A stretch of DNA of 9,152 nt, taken from contig JAKFWB010000228.1 of the NCBI GenBank assembly GCA_021732945.1, positions 1 to 9,152 of the forward strand. The letters run 5' to 3'. Below the pieces are notes generated by a model. The model searched no databases. It was not told where the DNA came from and was given only the letters and a program-made list of their open reading frames with translations. Below, piece after piece: positions 1-5,525 of the stretch; the first letter of the stretch is position 1, and each line of letters starts with the position of its first letter. A program made the translations under genes and the position numbers. The stretch comes from Porphyrobacter sp. (GTDB taxonomy: Bacteria; Pseudomonadota; Alphaproteobacteria; Sphingomonadales; Sphingomonadaceae).

Positions 1-1292
1 TGATCGTGTGCAATGACGCGACCGTGAAGGGCGGCACCTATTATCCGATGACAGTCAAGAAGCACCTGCGCGCGCAGGAGATTGCGCAGGAGAACCGCCT
101 GCCGTGCATCTATCTGGTGGACTCAGGCGGGGCGAACCTGCCGCATCAGGCGGAGGTGTTTCCGGATCGCGACCATTTCGGGCGCATTTTCTTCAATCAG
201 GCGAATATGAGCGCCCTTGGCATCCCGCAGATCGCCTGTGTGATGGGCAGCTGCACCGCTGGGGGCGCTTATGTGCCCGCCATGTCTGACGAGAGCGTGA
301 TCGTGCGCAATCAGGGCACGATCTTCCTCGCCGGCCCGCCGCTGGTGAAGGCCGCGACGGGCGAGGAGATCACCGCCGAGGATCTGGGCGGCGGCGATCT
401 GCACGCCAAGAAATCGGGCGTGGTCGACCACTTGGCAGAGAATGACGAGCACGCGCTCACCATCGTGCGCGATGTCGTCAGCCACCTCGGCGCGAACACC
501 GGCGCGGCGGCGAACGTGGCGCTGAAAGACCCGCGCCCGCCCAAGTTCGACGCGGACGATCTCTACGCCCTCATCCCCGATGATGTGCGCGCGCCCTATG
601 ATGTGAAGGAAGTGATCGCGCGGCTGGTCGACGGCTCCGAGTTCCACGAGTTCAAGGCGCATTACGGCAGCACGCTGGTGTGCGGCTTCGCGCATATCTG
701 GGGGATGCCAGTCGCGATCCTTGCCAACAACGGCGTGCTGTTCAGCGAAAGCGCGCAGAAGGGCGCGCATTTCATTGAACTGGCGTGCCAGCGCCGCATT
801 CCGCTGCTGTTCCTCCAGAATATCAGCGGCTTCATGGTCGGCGGGAAATACGAGGCGGAGGGCATCGCCAAGCATGGCGCGAAACTCGTCACCGCCGTCG
901 CCACCGCGACCGTGCCCAAGGTCACCGTGGTGATAGGCGGCAGCTTTGGCGCAGGCAATTACGGGATGTGCGGGCGGGCCTATTCGCCGCGCTTCATGTT
1001 CACCTGGCCCAATGCGCGCATCTCGGTGATGGGCGGAGAGCAGGCCGCGAGCGTCCTCGCCACCGTCCACCGCGACGCCGACAGCTGGACGCCGGAGCAG
1101 GCCGAAGCCTTCAAGGCCCCGATCCGCCAGAAATACGAGGACGAAGGCAACCCCTACTACGCCACCGCGCGCCTGTGGGACGACGGCGTGGTCGACCCGG
1201 TGCAGACCCGCGACGTGCTGGGGCTTGCGCTGGCGGCGTGTCTGGAAGCGCCGATTGCCGAGCGGCCTGCGTTTGGTGTGTTCAGGATGTGA
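1..1292 (+). CDS. mccB: Methylcrotonyl-CoA carboxylase, carboxyltransferase (beta) subunit, 5'-truncated by the window
   Basis: This subunit moves the carboxyl group from carboxybiotin to 3-methylcrotonyl-CoA, giving 3-methylglutaconyl-CoA in cytoplasmic leucine catabolism. It works with a biotin-bearing alpha subunit that is not in the window. The frame is open from base 3 (Ile-Val-Cys-Asn-Asp), so the real start lies upstream. About 430 residues are visible, against roughly 535-560 for the family, so about 105-130 are missing. The N-terminal carboxyltransferase half has the glycine-rich [12 protein letters not shown] stretch (bases ~246-281). The C-terminal half has [16 protein letters not shown] (~936-983) and then [15 protein letters not shown]. 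The protein ends in FGVFRM, close to the FGIFRM end of mitochondrial MCCB. Segments such as [16 protein letters not shown] and FPDRDHFGR favour methylcrotonyl-CoA over propionyl-CoA carboxylase. Geranyl-CoA or another branched enoyl-CoA substrate cannot be fully excluded. No alpha subunit or enoyl-CoA hydratase follows. Confidence 0.95.
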   Translation, partial: IVCNDATVKGGTYYPMTVKKHLRAQEIAQENRLPCIYLVDSGGANLPHQAEVFPDRDHFGRIFFNQANMSALGIPQIACVMGSCTAGGAYVPAMSDESVIVRNQGTIFLAGPPLVKAATGEEITAEDLGGGDLHAKKSGVVDHLAENDEHALTIVRDVVSHLGANTGAAANVALKDPRPPKFDADDLYALIPDDVRAPYDVKEVIARLVDGSEFHEFKAHYGSTLVCGFAHIWGMPVAILANNGVLFSESAQKGAHFIELACQRRIPLLFLQNISGFMVGGKYEAEGIAKHGAKLVTAVATATVPKVTVVIGGSFGAGNYGMCGRAYSPRFMFTWPNARISVMGGEQAASVLATVHRDADSWTPEQAEAFKAPIRQKYEDEGNPYYATARLWDDGVVDPVQTRDVLGLALAACLEAPIAERPAFGVFRM

Positions 1293-1300
1293 CTTGGGTC

Positions 1301-1768
1301 ATGCGTCTCTCGCTCTATGTCGGTGCACTTGGGTTGCTTGCTCATCCAGCTTCGGCTGCCGACCGATCATGCGTCGAAACGATAAAGCAGCTGAGCGACG
1401 CAGTGGATTGTCAAGAAACCGAGGCGATTCGCGATCTGGTTTGGCCAGAAGCGGAAGGTTTGTATGGTTTGATCTTGGGGGGACCATGCCCGAAGTATCG
1501 CACCTACCTTCGAGAAGTGAAGTCGAATGCTGTCACCGGCAATCGGCAGGTCGTCACCTTGAAGGCAATTGTGACAAGAGTGACAGACTACATTGAGAAT
1601 GGGGGAAGTTACACGGGCGATTATTCGGTCGTGAAAATGCGATATGTTTGTGAACGCAGATCCGGTGAATGGCGCATACTCTCGGAAGGGGTGATCTCGC
1701 GAGTTGATGGGGTCAACGAAGCCGCCGCACGAGATTATCGGCGATCGAGATCGCGTATCCGACCATAG
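1301..1768 (+). CDS. Small predicted exported protein of unknown function (155 aa)
   Basis: I do not recognise the family. The N-terminus MRLSLYVGALGLLAHPASAA resembles a Sec signal peptide: short basic start, hydrophobic core, and an ASA-A cleavage site near residue 20. The mature part is about 135 residues with four cysteines (in RSC, VDC, GPC and YVC), which could form disulfides in the periplasm. Its C-terminal half alternates like beta-strands and contains a Glu-Trp-Arg-Ile-Leu segment, loosely reminiscent of NTF2-like folds, but that is a guess. The tail is arginine-rich. ATG 1301 lies 8 bp after the mccB stop; an in-frame GTG at 1289 overlaps that stop and would add four residues. The only Shine-Dalgarno-like sequence is a weak CAGGA about 13 bp upstream. 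By hand count, 1321-1740 is about 53% G+C, while sampled stretches of neighbouring genes are 65-73%. Codon use is correspondingly relaxed, suggesting recent acquisition or weak selection. The clean signal peptide argues that it is a real gene. Confidence 0.7.
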   Translation: MRLSLYVGALGLLAHPASAADRSCVETIKQLSDAVDCQETEAIRDLVWPEAEGLYGLILGGPCPKYRTYLREVKSNAVTGNRQVVTLKAIVTRVTDYIENGGSYTGDYSVVKMRYVCERRSGEWRILSEGVISRVDGVNEAAARDYRRSRSRIRP

Positions 1769-1809
1769 GGTCTGAAACCCCCACACGCCCCCTTGCGTAA
1801 CTCCCCCCA

Positions 1810-2487
1810 ATGCGGGCACAAATGCAGGCGAGAGAGGGACCACCATTGCCGCACGAACACACACACCAAAAGGTGAGAACGCCTACGTTGCTGTCGCGCA
1901 TCGTGCGCCGGATCATTTTGGCGATCTGGTATATCCGGGGCTGGAAGATCGACTCCCCTCTGCCCAAGCACCTCAAAAAATACGTGCTGGCGGGCGCGCC
2001 GCATACCACCAATTGGGATTTCGTGTTCTTCACCGGGGCGACGCACGAAGAAGGCGTGAAGCCCAACTTCATGGGCAAGCACACGCTGTTCACCGGGATG
2101 ATGCGCAACTTCATGCTCGACATGGGCGGCATCCCGGTCGATCGCACCGCCAAAGCCAACGCCACCGAACAAGTCGCCGCCGAATTCGCCGCGCGTGATG
2201 AACTCGCGCTGGTTATCGCCTGTGAAGGCACCCGCAAATCGGACGGCAAGTGGAAGTCCGGCTTCTACCACATCGCCCGCGCGGCGAACGTGCCGATCGT
2301 CCCCGCCTTTGCCGATAACGCCGCCAAGATCGTCAGCTTTGGCCCGCCCATGCTGCCGACTGGCAATTATGGTGAGGACCTGCTCAAGATCGCTGAGTGG
2401 TTCCGCGCGAAGCTGCCTGATTACGAGCGGTTCAAGGTGCTGGAACAGCAGGCGCGCGATATTATTGCGGGGAAGAATGATGTTTGA
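1810..2487 (+). CDS. Lysophospholipid / 1-acylglycerol-3-phosphate acyltransferase-like protein (PlsC superfamily)
   Basis: Proteins of this superfamily transfer an acyl chain from acyl-CoA or acyl-ACP to a lysophospholipid or related acceptor at the inner membrane. The catalytic HX4D box is HTTNWD (residues 65-70 counted from ATG 1810). A GGIPVDR block lies at about 106-112, and the EGTR phosphate-binding box at 139-142. These come in the usual order and spacing. A hydrophobic stretch around residues 31-42 may anchor the protein. At 225 aa it is slightly short but complete. The start is uncertain: ATG 1810 and ATG 1822 lack a good ribosome binding site. A TTG at 1846 sits 6 bp after GAGAGAGGGA and would give 213 aa (HEHTHQKVRTP...) with all motifs retained. 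The 3' end overlaps the next gene by 8 bp, pointing to translational coupling. The acceptor substrate cannot be read from the sequence. Confidence 0.88.
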   Translation: MRAQMQAREGPPLPHEHTHQKVRTPTLLSRIVRRIILAIWYIRGWKIDSPLPKHLKKYVLAGAPHTTNWDFVFFTGATHEEGVKPNFMGKHTLFTGMMRNFMLDMGGIPVDRTAKANATEQVAAEFAARDELALVIACEGTRKSDGKWKSGFYHIARAANVPIVPAFADNAAKIVSFGPPMLPTGNYGEDLLKIAEWFRAKLPDYERFKVLEQQARDIIAGKNDV

Positions 2488-3277
2488 ACTGCTGGCAGTG
2501 AACGCCGCGATCCTGCTGGCGCTGGTGCTGATCCAGTGGGCGATTTCGGTCAAGATCAACGATGTGAGCTTCATCGACGCCTTCTGGGGCGCAGGCATGG
2601 GCATCCTCGCGGTGGCGAGCTGGCTGCATGTGCCCGGCGGCCCCGGTGCGCTCGCCACGCTGATCATGGTGATGACCGCCGCCTGGGGATTCCGGCTCGG
2701 CGCTTACCTGTTCCTGCGCTGGCGCAAGGAAGGTGAGGACAAGCGGTACAAGATGATTCTCAGGAAAGCGCGCGAGGAGGGCCAGTTCGCCCGTGCCGCG
2801 CTGACCAAGGTGTGGCTGATGCAGGCGGTGCTGCTGTTCGCGGTGTCGAGCCCCGCGCAGGTCGGCATCCTCGCCAGCCACGAACCGTCGCCGATAACCC
2901 CGCTGGCGTGGGCTGGATTCGGCCTCTGGAGCGTCGGCGTGTTCTTCGAATGGGTGGGCGATTGGCAGCTGACCCGGTTCAAGGCGGAACCCGCGAACCA
3001 CGGCAAGGTGCTCGACACCGGGCTGTGGCGTTACACCCGCCACCCCAATTATTTCGGCGATTTTGCCGCGTGGTGGGGCATCTGGCTCGCCTGTGCCGCT
3101 GCCGGGTGGCAATATGCCGCCGCAACCATCATCGGCCCGCTGTTCCTCAGCTTCACCCTCACCAAATGGTCGGGCGTGACGCTGCTGGAAAAGGGTTTGG
3201 ACAAGACCAAGGGCGATAAATACGCTGAATACAAGCGCCGCACCTCAGCGTTTTTCCCTATGCCGCCCCGAAGCTGA
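2480..3277 (+). CDS. DUF1295 family membrane protein (steroid 5-alpha-reductase-like)
   Basis: This is a 265-residue polytopic inner-membrane protein. Predicted hydrophobic segments lie at about residues 3-22, 35-50, 55-78, 110-130, 140-157 and 195-225. The hallmark is in the C-terminal third: TGLWRYTRHPNYFGDFAAWWG (first residues near 180), the RHPNYFG box of the DUF1295/steroid 5-alpha-reductase C-terminal fold, which in relatives binds NADPH. An upstream EWVGDWQLTRFK block (~157-168) and a C-terminal DKYAEYKRRTSAFFP segment are also typical. Members are presumed lipid or isoprenoid double-bond reductases, but the substrate of this group is not established. ATG 2480 is preferred over ATG 2477 because GGGGAAG (2469-2475) sits 4 bp before it. 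The reading frame overlaps the acyltransferase end, so the two are probably co-translated. A much longer in-frame extension back to 2195 is non-coding shadow of the acyltransferase. Confidence 0.88.
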   Translation: MFELLAVNAAILLALVLIQWAISVKINDVSFIDAFWGAGMGILAVASWLHVPGGPGALATLIMVMTAAWGFRLGAYLFLRWRKEGEDKRYKMILRKAREEGQFARAALTKVWLMQAVLLFAVSSPAQVGILASHEPSPITPLAWAGFGLWSVGVFFEWVGDWQLTRFKAEPANHGKVLDTGLWRYTRHPNYFGDFAAWWGIWLACAAAGWQYAAATIIGPLFLSFTLTKWSGVTLLEKGLDKTKGDKYAEYKRRTSAFFPMPPRS

Positions 3278-3300
3278 CACTGCGCTGACATTGCGCTGAC
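3273..3300 (+). repeat. 11-bp tandem direct repeat, about 2.5 units
   Basis: The units are GCTGACACTGC (3273-3283), GCTGACATTGC (3284-3294) and a third GCTGAC (3295-3300). The first unit contains the TGA stop of the DUF1295 gene. GCTGAC therefore recurs exactly every 11 bp, close to one helical turn. A further TGCGCTG occurs at 3320-3326. The gap from 3278 to 3413 that follows is otherwise featureless to me: no clear terminator and no convincing -35/-10 pair. It must hold the promoter of the TetR gene unless that gene is read through from the lipid genes. The repeats could be regulator sites or chance replication slippage. Confidence 0.6.
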
Positions 3301-3395
3301 CCGCAAGAAATCGACCAACTGCGCTGTTGCGCCGCACAAAAAGCACGCCCGCACCCTTTAAGCCTGCGCCTGCTTGACCTATGTTGCGCATAATC

Positions 3396-3402
3396 AAGGA
3401 GG
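3396..3402 (+). promoter_or_regulatory. Ribosome binding site of the TetR gene
   Basis: AAGGAGG is the strongest Shine-Dalgarno match on the plus strand. It lies 11 bp before ATG 3414. It decides the start: the upstream in-frame ATG at 3381 would place this element inside the coding region and has no such site of its own. Confidence 0.75.
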
Positions 3403-3413
3403 CGCGCGTACCC

Positions 3414-4052
3414 ATGGCTCTCAACCCGGCCCTACGCGAGGAAGAGCGTGAGCGGATCGCGCGCCATGTGCTCGATCTGGTTAAGGAGCGTGGCTCCGAA
3501 ATCCCCTGGACGGTGGCAATGGCCGAAAGCGGTCTCACCCGCGCGCGGTTCGAGGCACTGTTTGCCGATTACGACGACATGTTCGACGCGGTGGCGCAAA
3601 CCTGGCTCGCCCCGCATATGGCCGTGATGGAGGAGGTGCGTGCCAGCAACCTGCCCCCACCGCGCAAGATGTACGAATTCTTCCGCCGCCGCTTCATCAT
3701 TTCGCAGGCGCGGTTCCGCGAGGATCCTGAACATTTCAACATCCTGTGCGAAATGGGTGCGGCCAATTTTGAACGCGTGCGTTCCTATGTCGATCTGGCC
3801 GATCACTACCTGTGCGAATTGATCGCTGAGGCGCAGGCGGATGGCTATTTCGCCGGGCTTGAGATTGATGAGGCACTATCGCTGATCAATCAGATGGTCA
3901 CCACCTACACCATGCCCGATGCTCTGATCTATCTTGGCGACAAGCTGTCCGAGCAGAAGTTGGCGCGGATTGTCGATACCATGTTCATCGGCCTGTCGGG
4001 CGAAGCGGGCTCGGATGCAGCGGGCGTGAATACGCTGAAAGTCGCGTCGTAA
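3414..4052 (+). CDS. TetR/AcrR family transcriptional regulator
   Basis: This is a 212-residue, probably dimeric and all-helical, DNA-binding protein. The N-terminal domain has an arginine/glutamate-rich first helix (residues ~8-25). A helix-turn-helix follows at about 32-52 (TVAMAESGLTRARFEALFAD), then DDMFDAVAQTWL, which corresponds to the common 'K-E-x-L-F-x-A-V' region after the recognition helix. Residues ~66-195 form the ligand and dimer domain and match no specific ligand class that I can name. TetR proteins usually repress themselves and neighbours. The nearest candidates are the acyltransferase and DUF1295 genes upstream on the same strand and the convergent SnoaL-like gene. Nothing in the sequence selects among them. 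The first arm of an inverted repeat begins 7 bp after the stop. Confidence 0.88.
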   Translation: MALNPALREEERERIARHVLDLVKERGSEIPWTVAMAESGLTRARFEALFADYDDMFDAVAQTWLAPHMAVMEEVRASNLPPPRKMYEFFRRRFIISQARFREDPEHFNILCEMGAANFERVRSYVDLADHYLCELIAEAQADGYFAGLEIDEALSLINQMVTTYTMPDALIYLGDKLSEQKLARIVDTMFIGLSGEAGSDAAGVNTLKVAS

Positions 4053-4058
4053 CGTCAC

Positions 4059-4157
4059 CCCGTTCGTCCTGAGCTTGTCGAAGGACTGCTTTTCTTCTGA
4101 GGCTTTCGCCCCGCCGGAAGTGACGGACGACCCTTCGACAAGCTCAGGGCGAACGGG
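4059..4157. repeat. Inverted pair of sphingomonad REP-like repeats (possible two-way terminator)
   Basis: One arm (4059-4085, CCCGTTCGTCCTGAGCTTGT followed by CGAAGGA) matches the reverse complement of the second arm (4131-4157) at 25 of 27 positions, with a 45-bp spacer. I recognise the core CTGAGCTTGTCGAAGG as a repeat very common in sphingomonad genomes; spurious translations of it give peptides such as FDKLRTNG and RPELVEG, both present here on the minus strand. Each arm can also fold alone. In arm one, GTCCT (4066-4070) pairs with AGGAC (4082-4086). In arm two, CCCT (4131-4134) pairs with AGGG (4146-4149). The pair fills the gap between two convergent genes, so a long hairpin could end transcription from both sides. 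There is no terminal T-run of the classical kind. A mobile REP/MITE-like origin is inferred. Confidence 0.85.
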
Positions 4158-4165
4158 AAAAGGGC

Positions 4166-4675
4166 TTAACTTTCCCCCCACCACGCAGCCGAAGGGTCGG
4201 CAGAGCCGCGCGCACCGCGACGTTGCAGGGTGTCGAACAACCCGCCTTCCCACTGCATGGTCGATGGTGTGGTGCGGTTCCAGTCCATCACATAAAGCCG
4301 CTCGGCAATCAGCCAGCGGCCCGCGCGCTTTTCCAGCCGGTCAAGGTAGCGCCCGCCGACCACCAACTCCACCTCGCCATCCGGCGTCGGTATCATGTGC
4401 AGCGCGACGCAATTGGTCTCGGCCTTGGCGGTCGTTGCGTTGATGCGGATCACCGTGTTGGAAATGTTATGCTGCGTGCGGCTCATCGCACTCAAACCCG
4501 CCATCAGACCGGGGATGGTTTCAGCCGGAGTCTTCGCCCCATCGCCGTAATCGATCCGCGCGTCGGGCGTGAACACTGCGGCCAGTTGCACCGCATCACA
4601 GCGGTCAATGCCCCGGCAATAGAGCGCCAGAGTTTCGGCAATCGCCAGCCGGTCTGCGATCTCGGTCAGGTCCAT
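4166..4675 (-). CDS. SnoaL-like / NTF2-fold domain protein (169 aa)
   Basis: The protein is a small cytoplasmic alpha+beta barrel protein of the SnoaL-like type. Residues 1-20 form the opening helix (TEIADRLAIAETLALYCRGI). DRCDAVQLAAVFTPDARIDYG (first residues near 24) is the typical second block. TQHNISN (67-73) supplies the common His/Asn pocket residues, and GGRYLDRLEKRAGRWLIAERLY (starting near 107) makes the last strands. Related proteins include dehydratases, isomerases and many proteins of unknown role. The fold alone does not reveal the substrate, and none is implied by the neighbours. The length is normal. ATG 4675 follows the methionine-aspartate-leucine start expected for the fold, but no strong ribosome binding site precedes it. 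It is the last gene of the minus-strand series and converges on the TetR gene. Confidence 0.85.
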   Translation of the reverse strand: MDLTEIADRLAIAETLALYCRGIDRCDAVQLAAVFTPDARIDYGDGAKTPAETIPGLMAGLSAMSRTQHNISNTVIRINATTAKAETNCVALHMIPTPDGEVELVVGGRYLDRLEKRAGRWLIAERLYVMDWNRTTPSTMQWEGGLFDTLQRRGARGSADPSAAWWGES

Positions 4676-4691
4676 GCGGGCAATCTAACCC

Positions 4692-4711
4692 GTCCCGCTG
4701 TGGTGCGGGAC
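4692..4711 (-). terminator. Perfect 7-bp hairpin between the M50-like and SnoaL-like genes
   Basis: GTCCCGC (4692-4698) and GCGGGAC (4705-4711) are exact inverted arms around a 6-nt loop. On the minus-strand transcript the hairpin starts 11 nt after the M50-like stop and ends 16 nt before the SnoaL-like ATG. The sequence after it (GGGTTAGATT) is only weakly T-rich, so a full rho-independent terminator is doubtful. It could instead attenuate, protect or process the transcript, or affect access to the next start codon. Confidence 0.45.
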
Positions 4712-4722
4712 TGGCAGTTGCA

Positions 4723-5511
4723 TCAGGGCTTGGTGCGCTTGAATTGCAGCACATTGGCCGGCAGCCGCGGCGGCGGCGGTGGAGGACGCAGCCGCTTTTC
4801 GGCAAGCGCGTATTTGAGCGCCGCGCCCACCATCACTGCCGAGATCAGCATGATCACCCCTGCCCACACCCAGTGCGGCAGGCCCAGCACGGCGGCGATC
4901 TGGCCGGTGTCGGACAGGATCGGCCGACCATTGATCACCGCGGTTTCAGTGAGGAGGTAGTTCCAGTCGCGCAGGCAACTCATCGCGCCCAGCACGCCGA
5001 GGAATTGCAGTGCGAAGCGGGCAAGACCGGGCTTGCCGCGCCATGCCACTAGCGCCAGCACCGCAGCGACCAGCGGGAGCGCCCAATATCCGGTTGGCGA
5101 TCGGACCCAGATGATCACGCTCGCCACAATGGCCGCCGCAGACAGCCACAGCACTGGGCGCCACAACCTTTGGTGCGCACTGGCAAGGATCAGCAGCGCC
5201 CCCACCGCGCTGGGTGCCAGCGGCCCGCCTGCGGAAATCGCCGCCAGCGTCAAGCGTGAGGCATCGCTGTCGACCGCACTCTGCGCCACGCCCGATCCGT
5301 TCGGGAAGATCATCAGCTGTTCAAAATGCTGTCCCAACGCCAGGGCGGTGAGACCGTGGCCCATTTCGTGGAACCACGTCGTCAGGATCGCGAAGGGGTA
5401 GATAAGATAGACGCCGAACGGCAGGGCCGGCAGCATCACCACCACGAGGCCCGCCAGCACGAGCCGTCCGAGGGCTTCGCCCTGCGAGCCGGGGGTTACC
5501 AGTGATCGCAC
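4723..5511 (-). CDS. M50B-like integral-membrane zinc metallopeptidase
   Basis: This 262-residue polytopic membrane protein carries a zinc-binding HEMGH motif at residues 48-52, at the end of the hydrophobic segment FGVYLIYPFAILTTWF. That is the arrangement of peptidase M50B-like proteins, a branch of the site-2 protease superfamily. Further hydrophobic segments lie at about 17-40, 90-110, 121-135, 142-156, 167-178 and 206-232. LRDWNYL and NGRPILSDTGQIA (~180-206) are candidates for the region that supplies the third metal ligand; Asp 201 is the likeliest. The C-terminus is a cytoplasmic-looking tail with six consecutive prolines and a basic end. No PDZ domain is present, and the substrate is unknown. 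The start is GTG 5511, 14 bp after the permease stop; no ATG suits the frame upstream of the HEMGH helix. It is probably co-transcribed with the permease and gyrB. Confidence 0.85.
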   Translation of the reverse strand: MRSLVTPGSQGEALGRLVLAGLVVVMLPALPFGVYLIYPFAILTTWFHEMGHGLTALALGQHFEQLMIFPNGSGVAQSAVDSDASRLTLAAISAGGPLAPSAVGALLILASAHQRLWRPVLWLSAAAIVASVIIWVRSPTGYWALPLVAAVLALVAWRGKPGLARFALQFLGVLGAMSCLRDWNYLLTETAVINGRPILSDTGQIAAVLGLPHWVWAGVIMLISAVMVGAALKYALAEKRLRPPPPPPRLPANVLQFKRTKP

Positions 5512-5525
5512 CGCGCCGTGCCCGA

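Noticed and set aside
123..1070. Long minus-strand open frame (315 codons) opposite the carboxyltransferase gene
   Set aside because: It lies wholly antisense to a highly conserved enzyme, and its composition is the His/Arg/Ala-rich pattern produced by GC-rich codons read on the opposite strand. No motif is seen.
785..1300. Extension of the small exported-protein frame back into the carboxyltransferase gene
   Set aside because: The extension is arginine-rich shadow sequence in another frame of mccB. The signal peptide right after ATG 1301 marks the true start.
2195..2479. N-terminal extension of the DUF1295 frame
   Set aside because: It overlaps the acyltransferase coding region and reads as low-complexity Ser/Pro/Arg sequence. 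ATG 2480 has a ribosome binding site and matches family length.
1735..2667. Minus-strand open frame of 310 codons opposite the acyltransferase
   Set aside because: It is antisense shadow of a gene with clear catalytic boxes, and no recognisable domain appears in it.
3380..3392. TATG/CATA inverted repeat around TTGCG as a TetR operator
   Set aside because: The arms are only 4 bp, which is expected by chance. TetR operators usually have longer arms.
3374..3394. TTGACC followed by CATAAT upstream of the TetR gene as a promoter
   Set aside because: The spacer is only 9 bp, too short for a sigma-70 promoter, and no better-spaced partner was seen for either box.
3876..4253. Minus-strand open frame containing the FDKLRTNG and RPELVEG peptides
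   Set aside because: These peptides are the well-known false translation of the sphingomonad inverted repeat. The rest is antisense to the TetR gene.
4223..4960. Plus-strand open frame of 245 codons
   Set aside because: It runs antisense through the SnoaL-like gene and the end of the M50-like gene, both of which have family motifs.
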